From: Paractinoplanes tereljensis
Lineage (GTDB): Bacteria; Actinomycetota; Actinomycetes; Mycobacteriales; Micromonosporaceae
DNA: 64,000 nt
NCBI RefSeq assembly: GCF_016862435.1
Contig: NZ_BOMY01000050.1
Span: 124,001 to 188,000 of the forward strand
Direction: 5' to 3'
In this document: in pieces, positions 25,942 to 34,736 of the stretch
How positions within the stretch are numbered: the stretch's first letter is position 1
Layout: every line of letters begins with the position of its first letter
Made by a program: the position numbers and the translations under genes
Notes under the pieces: model-generated
Told to the model about the DNA's origin: nothing
Database searches by the model: none
The model's input: the letters and a program-made list of their open reading frames with translations, nothing else

Positions 25942-27704
25942 ACTCGCGCCTTCTTGTAGTAGGCCTCGGCGCGGGCGGCCACGCTCTGGGCCGACGCTGT
26001 GCTGGTCAGGACCGCGGCGAGCAGGCTGGTGCCCGGGAAGAACCGGCTCGCCAGCCGCAGCGCAGTCCAGCCGCCGGCCTGCGCGGCGACCATGCGGCCG
26101 AAACGCCACACCGCGTCGCTGAGGCCACCGTCCTCATAGGCCGGCCGCCGGGCGGCGGCCAGCGCCACCTCCGCATCCGACCGAGTCGGATGCACGCGGG
26201 TGATGACCAACAGGTCGGCGGCCCGCTCCGGGTCCGTCGGATCCAAGCCGTACGCGGCAGCCAGGTGCAACACCACCTCAGCGTGCGTCACCGCGGCCGT
26301 GCCGAGCAGGGTGATCGGGGCGTACGACCCGGCCACCGCCCCCACGATCCCGCCCAGACTGCCGAACCGGGTGAATTGCTGCTTCGCGAGCCGGGCCAAC
26401 GCCCGATCGTCGGCGGCCGGGTAGGACTCCCGGGTTTGCGCGGCCCAGTCCTGGGCTTTCGGCCCGAAGGTCTGCACCGCGGCCAGGGCGAGCAGTTCCG
26501 GAGCGTGGCCCGGGTCAGCGATGAGCTTGGCCCAGGGGTCGGTGCGCTCACTCGCCGGTTCTTGCCGCACCGAGCCGGCCGCCGTTTCCACGGCGGCGGG
26601 CTTGTCCTCCGCGATCGCCGAGGGCGACAGCTCGGCGGGCGCCTCAACGACGGCCAGGCTGGCTGGGACCTCAAGGGCCGACTCGGCCTCAGGGTTCGCG
26701 GCGGTCGGCGGGTCGGCTGGGGCTTCGGCGGCCGTCGGGCTGGCTGGCGCAGTTGGGGCCGGTTCGGCCTTCGCGGTCGCGGCGGGCGCTGGCGCGGCGG
26801 GCAATTCGATGGCGGCCTGGGCGCTGGGGATCGGCGCTGCTTCCGGGCTCGGGCCGGGCCTTTCACCGGAGGTTGGGGCGGCCGGTTCTACCTCTGCCTC
26901 TGCGCTCACCGTGCGGTCCGGCTCCGGGACGGCTGCGTCAGCCTGGGGAGCCGGCTGGGAGGGCAACGGGGCAAGCGAGTCGGTAACGGCGGGCAGTGCC
27001 GCCGCGTCGGTCGCCGATGAAGGTGTCGGCTCGACGGCTGGTTCTGTGGCGGCCGGAGGCGCGGGTGGTGGGGTGGCGGCCGCGCTCGGCGGCGTGGTCT
27101 TGCGGGGTGTGCGCTTGGCGGGGGCGGCCTTCTTCGGCGGGGCGGCCTTCTTTACCGGGGCGCGCTTGGCGGGACGCGGGGTCACTGCCGTGGGCTCTGC
27201 CGGAGCGCTGGGCGGCTCGGCCGGGGACACAGGTTCGGCCGTTCGCGTGGGCGTCGACTCGGACTTCGGCTCGGGTTTCGGCGTGGGCGTCGGCTCGGGC
27301 GTGGGTGCCTGCTGGGTCGGGCGTGCCTTGCGCGAAGGGGTCGGGCGTCCGCCAGCCTGATCAGGCTGGCCCGGCGGAGGGGTCGGGTGCCCGCCGGCGT
27401 GATCAGTTTGGCTCGTGGGTTGGGTGGGCGGGCGGGTTCCCGTACGGGATGGGGGCCTTTGCGAAGAACGGCCCGGTGTGGGGGCAGATGCCGGACCCAC
27501 GACCGGGTGATCCTCGGCACTGGGAGCTTGGAAGGTGACCGGCGGAGCCGCCTTGGCGGCGCGGCGCGGAGCCGGCGCGGAAGGCTTTTTCTCAGGCGTG
27601 GCCGGCTCAGGCGCACTGAACGCAGGCCCAGCGGGACGAGCACCACGGCGCTCAGTGGGCGGCTTCTCCTCCATGCCGTGGCAGCCTAGCCGCAACGAGA
27701 CCAT
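25938..27704 (-). CDS. EcsC-like protein with long Pro/Ala-rich disordered N-terminus
   Basis: 588 residues. The first 400 are low-complexity Pro, Ala, Thr, Glu and Lys, with a cluster of basic repeats near 175-200 (KKAAPPKKAAPAKR) like a histone-H1 tail; this part is probably disordered. The C-terminal 170 residues resemble the EcsC-like fold: GSLGGIVGAVAGSYAPITLLGTAAVTHAEVVLHLAAAYGLDPTDPERAADLL. EcsC itself was first linked to ABC exporter function and its role is unclear. ATG at 27704 has AGGTG nearby; the in-frame ATG at 27674 (MEEKPPTE) is also likely. A 279-residue opening on the opposite strand is an artefact of the codon bias. Confidence 0.65.
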   Translation of the reverse strand: MVSLRLGCHGMEEKPPTERRGARPAGPAFSAPEPATPEKKPSAPAPRRAAKAAPPVTFQAPSAEDHPVVGPASAPTPGRSSQRPPSRTGTRPPTQPTSQTDHAGGHPTPPPGQPDQAGGRPTPSRKARPTQQAPTPEPTPTPKPEPKSESTPTRTAEPVSPAEPPSAPAEPTAVTPRPAKRAPVKKAAPPKKAAPAKRTPRKTTPPSAAATPPPAPPAATEPAVEPTPSSATDAAALPAVTDSLAPLPSQPAPQADAAVPEPDRTVSAEAEVEPAAPTSGERPGPSPEAAPIPSAQAAIELPAAPAPAATAKAEPAPTAPASPTAAEAPADPPTAANPEAESALEVPASLAVVEAPAELSPSAIAEDKPAAVETAAGSVRQEPASERTDPWAKLIADPGHAPELLALAAVQTFGPKAQDWAAQTRESYPAADDRALARLAKQQFTRFGSLGGIVGAVAGSYAPITLLGTAAVTHAEVVLHLAAAYGLDPTDPERAADLLVITRVHPTRSDAEVALAAARRPAYEDGGLSDAVWRFGRMVAAQAGGWTALRLASRFFPGTSLLAAVLTSTASAQSVAARAEAYYKKARV

Positions 27705-27759
27705 TTCACCTGCTGGAGTCGGCTAAGCCGGCCGCGCCGCGCGCGAGGGGGCAACCTCT

Positions 27760-27789
27760 TTGTGCGCGCCAGACCGGGTCGGGTATCCT
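27760..27789 (+). promoter_or_regulatory. Promoter of the tRNA pair
   Basis: TTGTGC (27760-27765) and TATCCT (27784-27789) are separated by 18 bp and lie 30 bp before the tRNA-Ser, fitting a housekeeping sigma promoter. Confidence 0.55.
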
Positions 27790-27819
27790 CAACCGTCGGT
27801 GGCCTGCAAGGGCCATCGG

Positions 27820-27910
27820 GGAGACTTCGCCTAGTCCGGTCTATGGCGCCGCACTGCTAATGCGGTTGGGGTTTTATAGCCCCTCCCGGGTTCGAATCCC
27901 GGAGTCTCCG
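27820..27910 (+). tRNA. tRNA-Ser (anticodon GCU)
   Basis: Acceptor arms GGAGACT and AGTCTCC pair fully, with G as discriminator. The anticodon stem-loop CGCACTGCTAATGCG exposes GCU. A long variable arm (GGGG-ttttatag-CCCC) and T arm CCGGG-TTCGAAT-CCCGG are present. CCA is not encoded. Confidence 0.95.
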
Positions 27911-27946
27911 CGTGTAAAGCCGGTGTGTATGCTGGCGAAGCACCGG

Positions 27947-28019
27947 GCGCCCGTAGCTCAATGGATAGAGCATCTGACTACGGATCAGAAGGTTAGGGGT
28001 TCGAGTCCCTTCGGGCGCA
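27947..28019 (+). tRNA. tRNA-Arg (anticodon ACG)
   Basis: Acceptor arms GCGCCCG and CGGGCGC pair, with A as discriminator. The anticodon stem TCTGA/TCAGA carries loop CTACGGA, giving ACG (read as ICG after deamination). The T loop is TTCGAGT. It is 36 nt downstream of the tRNA-Ser and probably in the same transcript. Confidence 0.95.
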
Positions 28020-28049
28020 CAAAAGATCAGAGCCGTGACCTGCGGAAAC

Positions 28050-28067
28050 AAGGGTCATGGCCCTTTT
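28050..28067 (+). terminator. Terminator after the tRNA pair
   Basis: AAGGG-tcatgg-CCCTT followed by TT, 30 nt after the tRNA-Arg. The stem is short but includes T residues on the exit side. Confidence 0.5.
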
Positions 28068-28548
28068 GCTTCCCGGATTCTGCCAAGCCTTCCCACTTTG
28101 TGGAAGCTGGGTGATCGGTGGGCGATTCTGTGTCGCCGCCGTGTTGTTCCACAGTGGATTCGAAGTTTGAGCCGGACTTTTCTACTCGGTCACGCTCGGA
28201 TCGCAAATCCCGGCTGACTACTGAGAGTGACATTCGGCGGACGGCTGTTCGCGCCGTGCCGTCGTCTGGTCTCGTCTCGCCATGACCCGTATGGCGGCGG
28301 CCTTGTCCGGTCACCTTTGCGAGACAGAACCGAGCCTGGGCTCCCTTTGGCAGTATCACCGATCGCCACATCCGTCGCCGTCCACGCCCGGACGTCAGCC
28401 AGAGTCACCCGGCGGCCGCATCCACTTTCCGCCGCCGGCCGGCGACGATGAAGGTAACGGGTAGGTAACGAAGCTCATGGTCGTGTGCCGTCGCGGTGGG
28501 CGGGGGCGTGGAAGTCTCGTCAACGCCCCCGGGACAAAGGACCCCAAT
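28068..28548. other. Intergenic region before the ECF operon, with heptamer repeats
   Basis: About 480 bp without a supported gene. GGTAACG occurs at 28453-28459 and 28464-28470, two heptamers 11 bp apart, one helical turn. That spacing is typical of sites bound by a dimer on one face of DNA. They lie about 80 bp before the secreted-protein gene. Confidence 0.4.
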
Positions 28549-28929
28549 ATGCGAAAGCCCTTGCTCACCGCCATCGCCGTCAGTGCCGTAGCTACCGGCC
28601 TGTGCGGCGCTCTGGCCACCGCTGCGATCGCCGCTACCGGTGACGAAACCAAGCCGGTGGCCGCTGCCGCACCCGTACAGGCTCAGCAGCCCGTGTCCCA
28701 CCATGCCGTCACCCAGGCCCAGGCCGGGTCGTCGGCTAACAAGGAGCTGCTCCGGCTCGAGGAGAAGATCAAGCTAGGCGGGCCGTGGACCTCGGTACAG
28801 GTCGCCGAGATGAACCGGCTGGTGGAGCAGTTGAAGGTGGACGGCAAGGCCACGCCGGAACAGCTCACCTGGCTCGCCCTGACGCCCGCCGAGAAGCTTG
28901 AGAACGCCGCCCCGGTGGGTCGTAACTGA
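28549..28929 (+). CDS. Small secreted protein, unknown function
   Basis: A 126-residue protein with a typical Sec signal peptide (MRKPLLTAIAVSAVATGLCGALATAAIAA). The mature part has an Ala/Gln/His-rich stretch then a helical domain (NKELLRLEEKIKLGGPWTSVQVAEMNRLVEQLKVDGKATPEQLTW cut here into its helices at about residues 65-110). No family is recognised. AAGG at 28537 precedes the ATG at 28549. Its stop is directly followed by the GTG of an ECF sigma factor gene, so the three genes to 30025 probably form one operon and this protein may be the extracytoplasmic part of that signalling unit. Confidence 0.7.
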   Translation: MRKPLLTAIAVSAVATGLCGALATAAIAATGDETKPVAAAAPVQAQQPVSHHAVTQAQAGSSANKELLRLEEKIKLGGPWTSVQVAEMNRLVEQLKVDGKATPEQLTWLALTPAEKLENAAPVGRN

Positions 28930-29460
28930 GTGGAGCACCAGCACACCGGTGACCGGGAACAGCCGGACTTCGACGAGTTCTACCGGTCCGCGTACTCGCG
29001 GCTGGTCGGTCAGCTGTTCTCGGTCACCGGCAGTGTCGAGCAGGCCGAGGACGTCGTGCAGGAGGCGTTCATCCGCGCCCTGAGCCGCTGGGCGCGGATC
29101 CAGGCCTACGACGTCCCCGAGTTGTGGGTCCGCCGGGTGGCGATCAACCTGGCGGTGAGCGACCTGCGCCGGTTACGCCGGCGGGCCACAGCCCTGCTTC
29201 GGCTGGGTGCCCAGCGGCCGCCGGCCGTGCTGTCGCCCGAAATCGCCGATCTCGCCGCATTGCTGCGGCGGGTGCCGGCCAACCAGCGCGCCGTTCTGCT
29301 GCTGCATGACGTGCTGGACCTCCCGCTGGAGCAGGTGGCCGCCCAGCTGAACCTGCGCGTCAGCACCGTCCGTGGTCGCCTCGCCCGGGCCCGCGCGATC
29401 CTCGCCCGGCACGTCGCCACCGATACCGATGCGGAAGGACCGGTGTCCCGCCATGTCTGA
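28930..29460 (+). CDS. ECF RNA polymerase sigma factor
   Basis: 176 residues, normal for an ECF sigma factor of the SigE-like actinobacterial group. Region 2 shows FDEFYRSAYSRLVGQLF and SVEQAEDVVQEAFIRAL followed by WVRRVAINLAVSDLRR. Region 4 shows LLRRVPANQRAVLLLHDVLDLPLEQVAAQLNLRVSTVRGRLARAR. It directs RNA polymerase to a small regulon. Its GTG start abuts the previous stop, and it overlaps the next gene by 8 nt, the usual arrangement with a partner that controls it. Confidence 0.92.
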   Translation: MEHQHTGDREQPDFDEFYRSAYSRLVGQLFSVTGSVEQAEDVVQEAFIRALSRWARIQAYDVPELWVRRVAINLAVSDLRRLRRRATALLRLGAQRPPAVLSPEIADLAALLRRVPANQRAVLLLHDVLDLPLEQVAAQLNLRVSTVRGRLARARAILARHVATDTDAEGPVSRHV

Positions 29461-30025
29461 TCCTCGCGACAGCCTCCACCGCCTGGTCGAGGAGGGAGCT
29501 CTCGCCGCCCGGCAGCCACCGCCGGCGAGCCTGCGCCGCCGTGCTCAACGCCGCCGCACGGTCCGCGCCGCCACCATCGCGGTGGTCCTGGTCGCTGCGG
29601 CCGGTGCCGCTCTTCCCCTGACCCGCCGCCATGATCACCAGCCCGCTCCGGCGACAACCGCCGCCCCCCGGACGCTGGCCGCCGATCCGGCGAAGACCGT
29701 CTCCGGCGGCCTCATCACGATCTCCGGTGCCGGCTGCACCCCGGGCCGGACCGTGTCGCTCGGCCTCCGCTGGGACGCCGGCGCCCCGCTGAGCCCGACG
29801 ATGACGCAACGAAAAGAGCAGCTGAACCCACCGGCCACCGCCCCTACCGCCGGCAGCCGCGACCTGACCACGACGACCGCCCTAGCCACCGGAACCTTCA
29901 CCGCGAACGCCACGATCCCCGCCGACGTCACGATCCGTACACCGACCCTGTGGGCACGCTGCCCGGCACCGGACACCACAAACCTGCTGACCCAGTCCGT
30001 CCCGATCCAGATCAACAACCCCTGA
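29453..30025 (+). CDS. Single-pass membrane protein, candidate anti-sigma factor
   Basis: 190 residues. The N-terminal 35 are cytosolic (DPRDSLHRLVEEGALAARQPPPASLRRRAQRRR), one helix follows (TVRAATIAVVLVAAAGAALPL), and the rest is extracytoplasmic, Thr/Pro-rich with one cysteine pair. It lacks the zinc-binding HxxxCxxC anti-sigma domain, so its role as regulator of the overlapping ECF sigma gene is inferred from topology and 8-nt overlap alone. Confidence 0.65.
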   Translation: MSDPRDSLHRLVEEGALAARQPPPASLRRRAQRRRTVRAATIAVVLVAAAGAALPLTRRHDHQPAPATTAAPRTLAADPAKTVSGGLITISGAGCTPGRTVSLGLRWDAGAPLSPTMTQRKEQLNPPATAPTAGSRDLTTTTALATGTFTANATIPADVTIRTPTLWARCPAPDTTNLLTQSVPIQINNP

Positions 30026-30075
30026 ACAACCTCTTCGTACGCGCGACCAGAGGGTCCGCCGGGCCGCACGGCTGT

Positions 30076-32394
30076 TCAGGCGCGCTTCCAGGTTCGGGTG
30101 GTTGTGTATTTGACGTTGCCTAGCTTGTCGTACGCGCGTACCTGGATCTTCATGGTCTTTTTCTGGGTCTTGGCCTTGAAGGTCAGGACGTAGGCGGCCC
30201 TGGTGTCGGTGGCTACTACCTTGCCGTTGATCAGTAGCTCTACTCGGGCTATGCCGCTGGTGTCGGTTGCGTTGACGCTCACCTTGACCGTGCCGGAGAC
30301 CCTGGCGCCGTTCTTCGGGGCCTTGGTGATCGAGACGGTGGGGGCCTTGTTGTCGGCGATGACGGTCCGCCGGAAGGTGCTTAGGTTGCCCAGCTTGTCG
30401 GTCAGGTTCCACCACAGGACCAGGTTGCCGTTCGCGGTGCGGGTGGGCACCTTCAGGGAGTACGGCGCGGTGGTGTCTCGGCCTATGTAGGTGCCGCCGG
30501 CCCAGAGGTCAGCGCGGGCGACGCCGGCGGCGTCCTGGACGCCGTTGATGGTGCTGGTGAAAGTGCCTCGGACACGAGTGTTCTCGGTCGGGCTGATGGA
30601 GGTGGCGGTGGGCCCTTCGCCGTCATTGACCACCAGACGGCGCAGCGTGGTGTGGTTGTCCAGGTGATCGCTGACATCCAGGACGAAGCCCCACGTGTTC
30701 GCGCCGAGCTGCTGGGGCGGGGAAGAGGCGGTCCACTGGTTGGTTCCGGCGATCCGCGTCAGCGGGAAGCCGTTGACCAGGCCGCCGGCGACGTCATCGG
30801 CGGCGGCCGCGGTGAAGATGACCTTGGTGTTTCCGCCGACGTGTTCGCCTTCGCGCGGTGACGTGATGGTTCCGGCCGGGCCGGTGCTGTCTACGCGTAC
30901 GGTCACCGTCTTTTCGCCCTGACGGCCCGCGTAGTCGACGGCGCGGACGGTGACCGGGAGGTCTCCGTCGAAGCCGTCAGGCGGGTTGAGAATCAGGTCC
31001 CGCGCCCAGCCGGCGGCGTGGGTGGAGTCGACGACCTGGCCGCCGACCACGAGTTCCAACCGGGCGATGCCGTGGTCGTCGGTGACGCTGACCGCTCGCA
31101 CGGTGTCGGCGTTCCCGCCGCCGAGCACCTGGCCGTCGACCAGGCCCACCCCGGTGACCTGGGGCGCCTCGGCGTCCGGCAGGCCGCCGAAATCGTGCAC
31201 CAGGCGGGCCGCGTTGAGGATCCGGGCGTCGTACGGCTCGACCCGGATGAGACCGATGCCGGACTCGGCCGAGCTGACGATCGCGGTGCGCACCTGTTCG
31301 GGGGTCGCCGCCGGCCGTACCGCTAGTGCCAGCGCCGCGGTGCCGGAGACGATCGCGGTCGCCGCCGACGTGCCCTGAGCTATTTGGACAGTGCCGTCAC
31401 GGCCGAGGACCCAGGTCCGGTCCGGGGCCAGCACGTCGATCCACTGATCGGTCGCCGAGTTGTGGTTGGAACCGATCGACGGGGCGCCGTACTCGTTGAT
31501 CGACCCGACGGCCAGCACCTGGTCGAAGCCGGCCGGGAACTGCCGGGCGGTCGTCGCGGTCTGCCCGGCCGACCCGACGATCAGTGCACCGCGGCGGTCG
31601 GCGTGCTCGACGGCCTCGGCCAGCAGCCGGCTGCGAGTCGGGGTGCTCAGCGACAGGTTGATGACGTCCGCGCCGTGATCGGCCGCCCAGACGATGCCGG
31701 CGGCGACATCCGCCGAAGTGCCCTCGGCCGCGCGTCCGTCACGGTGGCCGAGAACCCGTACCGGTAGGACTCGGCACTTCGAACAGATCCCGGCATCGCC
31801 GGGCCCGCTCTTGAGTTCACCGGCGATCAGGTTCGCCACCTGAGTGCCGTGATCGTCATCGTCGGAAGCGTCACCGTCACCGTCGACGAAGTCCCAGCCC
31901 GCCGCCAGCCGGTCCGGGCCGAGGTCGGCGTTGCCGGTCACGCCGGTGTCGACCACGGCCACGGTCACCGACGAACTGCCCAGGGTCCACGTCGAGGCCT
32001 GGGGAATCTGCGACATCTCCAGCCAGCGATAGTTGGACCCGGTGGGGTCGTAGGCGTACTGGGGAATGTCGACATGTGGGGAATCGGCATGCACGGTCGA
32101 GCCCGCCTCGGCGTAGCGGACACCCGCATCGGCCGCCAGCTGCGCCAGGACGGTGTCGCGGTCGGACGCGGCGACGTCGATGGTGATCGCGTCGAGCCCG
32201 GCGACCGTGTCCCAGTCCAGTGATGGACCGGTGAGGCGTCCGACGACCGCCGCCGCGTCGGCACCGGTGGCCAGGCCCACGTCGAGGCGCACCGCGGCGT
32301 CGCCGGCCCGAGCCGCCGGCGGCGCCCCGATAACGGCCAGCAGCACGGCCGTCAGGCTGAAAGAGAGAACGCGCACCGATGGCCCCCGAACCAC
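30076..32394 (-). CDS. Secreted subtilisin-like (S8) serine protease with Ig-like C-terminal repeats
   Basis: A 772-residue secreted protease. Signal peptide to about residue 30, short propeptide-like region, then the S8 domain with Asp149 (VAVVDTGVTG), His182 (DDDDHGTQVANLIAG) and Ser343 (QGTSAATAIVSG). The oxyanion-hole Asn, usually in AAGN, is replaced: the sequence reads LIVGSAGQT with Gln278. About residues 400-770 hold three or four Ig-like beta-sandwich repeats (ITSPREGEHV, ISPTENTRVRG, ITKAPKNGARVSG). It probably works outside the cell. GTG at 32394 or the GTG six codons later may be the start. Confidence 0.87.
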   Translation of the reverse strand: MVRGPSVRVLSFSLTAVLLAVIGAPPAARAGDAAVRLDVGLATGADAAAVVGRLTGPSLDWDTVAGLDAITIDVAASDRDTVLAQLAADAGVRYAEAGSTVHADSPHVDIPQYAYDPTGSNYRWLEMSQIPQASTWTLGSSSVTVAVVDTGVTGNADLGPDRLAAGWDFVDGDGDASDDDDHGTQVANLIAGELKSGPGDAGICSKCRVLPVRVLGHRDGRAAEGTSADVAAGIVWAADHGADVINLSLSTPTRSRLLAEAVEHADRRGALIVGSAGQTATTARQFPAGFDQVLAVGSINEYGAPSIGSNHNSATDQWIDVLAPDRTWVLGRDGTVQIAQGTSAATAIVSGTAALALAVRPAATPEQVRTAIVSSAESGIGLIRVEPYDARILNAARLVHDFGGLPDAEAPQVTGVGLVDGQVLGGGNADTVRAVSVTDDHGIARLELVVGGQVVDSTHAAGWARDLILNPPDGFDGDLPVTVRAVDYAGRQGEKTVTVRVDSTGPAGTITSPREGEHVGGNTKVIFTAAAADDVAGGLVNGFPLTRIAGTNQWTASSPPQQLGANTWGFVLDVSDHLDNHTTLRRLVVNDGEGPTATSISPTENTRVRGTFTSTINGVQDAAGVARADLWAGGTYIGRDTTAPYSLKVPTRTANGNLVLWWNLTDKLGNLSTFRRTVIADNKAPTVSITKAPKNGARVSGTVKVSVNATDTSGIARVELLINGKVVATDTRAAYVLTFKAKTQKKTMKIQVRAYDKLGNVKYTTTRTWKRA

Positions 32395-32464
32395 AGATCC
32401 ATAAAGGACGAGCCGGAGCTTAGTCGCAACGGTACGGTCCCGTCACGCCGTAAACGTGCGCGCG

Positions 32465-33181
32465 TCAGTCCAGGGCGGGCAGCGAGGCGGCACCCTTGTC
32501 GGCCAGTACGAACGGGGTGTCGATGTCGGGGGTGCCCTCGCCGATCGTGATCGCGGCCACGCCCGTGCCGGTTGAGGCGATCTCGCCGGTGGGGTCCTGG
32601 ATGACGTACGTGTCGGTGCCGGTTCGGATGGTGTAGGTGGGCTTGCCGTTTGAGGTGCCGGTCTTGCGGAAGCGGAACAGCTGGTCGGCCGCCGCTGCGT
32701 CGCAGGCCGTGGTCAGCACCGCGGCCGGCTTGCCGCCGGCGCCGAGCTTGGCCGACAGGCAGAGCGGCTCGCCGCCCTTGCGCAGCTTGGCCGTGCGGAT
32801 CAGGTACTGGTCGCCGCCGGGCTTTGCCGCGGTGAGCACGAACAGCTCCGCGTCGCCGAACTTCTCGGACAGGCCGATCTTGCCGTCCTGGACTACGCCG
32901 AGTGTCGCCTCGCTGTTCTTGGGCAGCAGGTAGATCTGCCGGGTGCCGCTGAAGACGCCACCGCCACCAGTGTTGCTGCCGCCACCGGCGGCGGGCGACG
33001 AGGTGGTCGCAGACGGTTTGGGAGCGGCCGACGACGGCGACGGGGCGGCCGAGGAGGGCAACGGCGCGGCCGAGGTGGGAGTAGTGGCGGCCGCGTCCAC
33101 GGAGTCGTTTGCGCAGGCGGAGCTCAACAGCAACCCGGAGAGGACAGTCGCGGCGGCCAGGACACGAGAGGGGGTACGCAC
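32465..33181 (-). CDS. Lipoprotein with Ser/Pro linker, unknown function
   Basis: 238 residues. The GTG at 33181 has AGGAG 7 nt upstream and starts a lipoprotein signal (RVLAAATVLSGLLLSSAC, lipobox LSSAC). A Ser/Ala/Pro/Thr-rich linker follows, then a beta-rich domain of about 150 residues (QIYLLPKNSEATLGVV, GKIGLSEKFGD, YLIRTAKLRKGGEPLCLSAK) that has the pattern of a beta-trefoil-like fold with two cysteines. I do not recognise the family. It would sit on the outer face of the membrane. Confidence 0.7.
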   Translation of the reverse strand: MRTPSRVLAAATVLSGLLLSSACANDSVDAAATTPTSAAPLPSSAAPSPSSAAPKPSATTSSPAAGGGSNTGGGGVFSGTRQIYLLPKNSEATLGVVQDGKIGLSEKFGDAELFVLTAAKPGGDQYLIRTAKLRKGGEPLCLSAKLGAGGKPAAVLTTACDAAAADQLFRFRKTGTSNGKPTYTIRTGTDTYVIQDPTGEIASTGTGVAAITIGEGTPDIDTPFVLADKGAASLPALD

Positions 33182-33420
33182 GAATAGCTCCTGTAACGAC
33201 GTGAAGGTGCTTGCTTGCTGAGCACCTTTCCGGAATTGCCCACCTCGATCCGGTCGCGCCCCCGTTCCTGGCAGAAACGGGGGAGTCAGCGGTCGGCGCG
33301 GTGGAGTGTTGACTGCCACGACGTACAGCTGTGATCTGACCTTTCAGTTGATCTTGTGGGGGGCCCTGGCGGGACTAACCTCGCGGCGGTTGTTCAGTAC
33401 AGATCCGAACGGGGACCGCC

Positions 33421-33867
33421 ATGAACCAGAAGCTCCAGACCCGCGCCTTTGACGTGGTTGCGCCGATCCTCCAGCCCGGTGAGGTGCCGGTCGTCGCGGC
33501 CCGCGCCATGGTCGGCAAGTTCGCCTCCAGCCGCCTTGGCGCGGTCGCGAAGCAGGGCCTTCTCAACGCCGGCGTCGGCTCGGTCGCGACGCACAAGCTG
33601 CTCCAGTCGAAGAAGCAGTTCGTCATCGTCACCAACCGCCGGCTGATCTTCATCCCGCAGGGTTTCCTGGGCGGGCCCGGCAAGACGATCCTCGGTGACG
33701 TGCCCCGCGAGGTCGTCGGGCTGGCCGAGGTGAAGATGGGCGTGGTCAGCCTGGTCCGGATCGCCTTCGGCAACCAGGGCGACGGCATCGCGCTGACCTT
33801 CCCGCGGGTTGACCGGAAGAACGCGGAAGCCCTCGCCCAGGTCCTCCAGCAGACCCCGGTCGGCTAA
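33421..33867 (+). CDS. Small PH-like-domain protein, unknown function
   Basis: 148 residues. A helical start (Ala/Val/Gly-rich, about 25-60) leads to a beta-rich half, KQFVIVTNRRLIFIP, which is the pattern of the bacterial PH-like (bPH) domain (VxxTNRRLIF). No signal peptide. The role is unknown. Its stop overlaps that of the convergent hydrolase gene. Confidence 0.65.
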   Translation: MNQKLQTRAFDVVAPILQPGEVPVVAARAMVGKFASSRLGAVAKQGLLNAGVGSVATHKLLQSKKQFVIVTNRRLIFIPQGFLGGPGKTILGDVPREVVGLAEVKMGVVSLVRIAFGNQGDGIALTFPRVDRKNAEALAQVLQQTPVG

Positions 33868-34736
33868 CGGCGCAGCAATTCGCGGATCTCCCGGGCCACC
33901 AGGTCCGGGGCCTCCTCGGCCATGAAATGGCCGCACTTGACCGGTACGTGGTTCAGGTTCGGGGCCCACGCCTTCCACAGCCCGGCGGCGTCGAAGCCGA
34001 GCATCGAGCCCCAGTCCTGCTGCAGGACGGTGACCGGCATGGCCAGGGTGCGGCCGGCGGCCCGGTCGGCCTGGTCGTGCTCGACGTCGATGCCGGCCGA
34101 GGCGCGGTAGTCGGCGACGATCGACGGGATGGCGTCCCGGGAAGCGTCCAGGTAGGCGCGGCGGATGTCGGCCGGGATGGCCTGCGGGTCGTTGGTCCAC
34201 AGGTCGAGGAAGTAGCCGAAGAACTCGTCGGAGGCGCCGGCGATCATCTTCTCGGCCAGGCCGGGCGGCTGGGCCATCAGGTAGAGGTGGAAGCCGACCG
34301 CGGCGGTGACGCCGTGCATGACGTCCCACATGTCCAGCGTCGGCAGCACGTCCAGCGACGCCAGGTGGGTGATGTTGGCCGGGTGGTCGAGGCCGGTCCG
34401 GATGGCGACCAGCGCACCCCGGTCGTGCCCGGCCAGCGCGAACCGGTCGTGGCCCAGCGCCTTCGCGACGGCCACCACGTCGGCAGCCATTGTCCGCTTG
34501 GAGTAGGTGTCCGGACCGGCCTCGGCCGGCTTGTCGCTGGCGCCGTAGCCGCGCAGGTCCGGGCAGATCACGGTGTGCTCGGCGGCCAGGTCGGCGGCGA
34601 CGTGCCGCCACATCAGGTGGGTCTGCGGGAAGCCGTGCAACAGGACGATCGGGCTGCCCGACCCGGTCACCGCGGTGTTGATTTCCACGCCGTCGGCCCC
34701 GGGAACGCGTACGTAGTCGAAGTTCATGGGACTCAC
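33864..34736 (-). CDS. Alpha/beta hydrolase, fluoroacetate/haloacetate dehalogenase-like
   Basis: 290 residues. The nucleophile elbow is AGHDRGA with Asp, the oxyanion segment HGFPQTHLMWRHVA, and the catalytic His is in KCGHFMAEEAP. HGFPQ...MW, HDRG and the DYRASAGID segment match fluoroacetate dehalogenase closely; related epoxide hydrolases share the Asp nucleophile. It likely cleaves a C-halogen or epoxide bond in the cytosol. The start may be GTG at 34736 or ATG at 34727. Confidence 0.82.
   Translation of the reverse strand: MSPMNFDYVRVPGADGVEINTAVTGSGSPIVLLHGFPQTHLMWRHVAADLAAEHTVICPDLRGYGASDKPAEAGPDTYSKRTMAADVVAVAKALGHDRFALAGHDRGALVAIRTGLDHPANITHLASLDVLPTLDMWDVMHGVTAAVGFHLYLMAQPPGLAEKMIAGASDEFFGYFLDLWTNDPQAIPADIRRAYLDASRDAIPSIVADYRASAGIDVEHDQADRAAGRTLAMPVTVLQQDWGSMLGFDAAGLWKAWAPNLNHVPVKCGHFMAEEAPDLVAREIRELLRR

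Noticed and set aside
26521..27360. A 279-codon open frame on the + strand, Ala/Gly/Val-rich
   Set aside because: It is exactly opposite the repetitive Pro/Ala-rich coding region of the EcsC-like gene; GC-rich repeats leave the antisense frame open. No start signals or family similarity.
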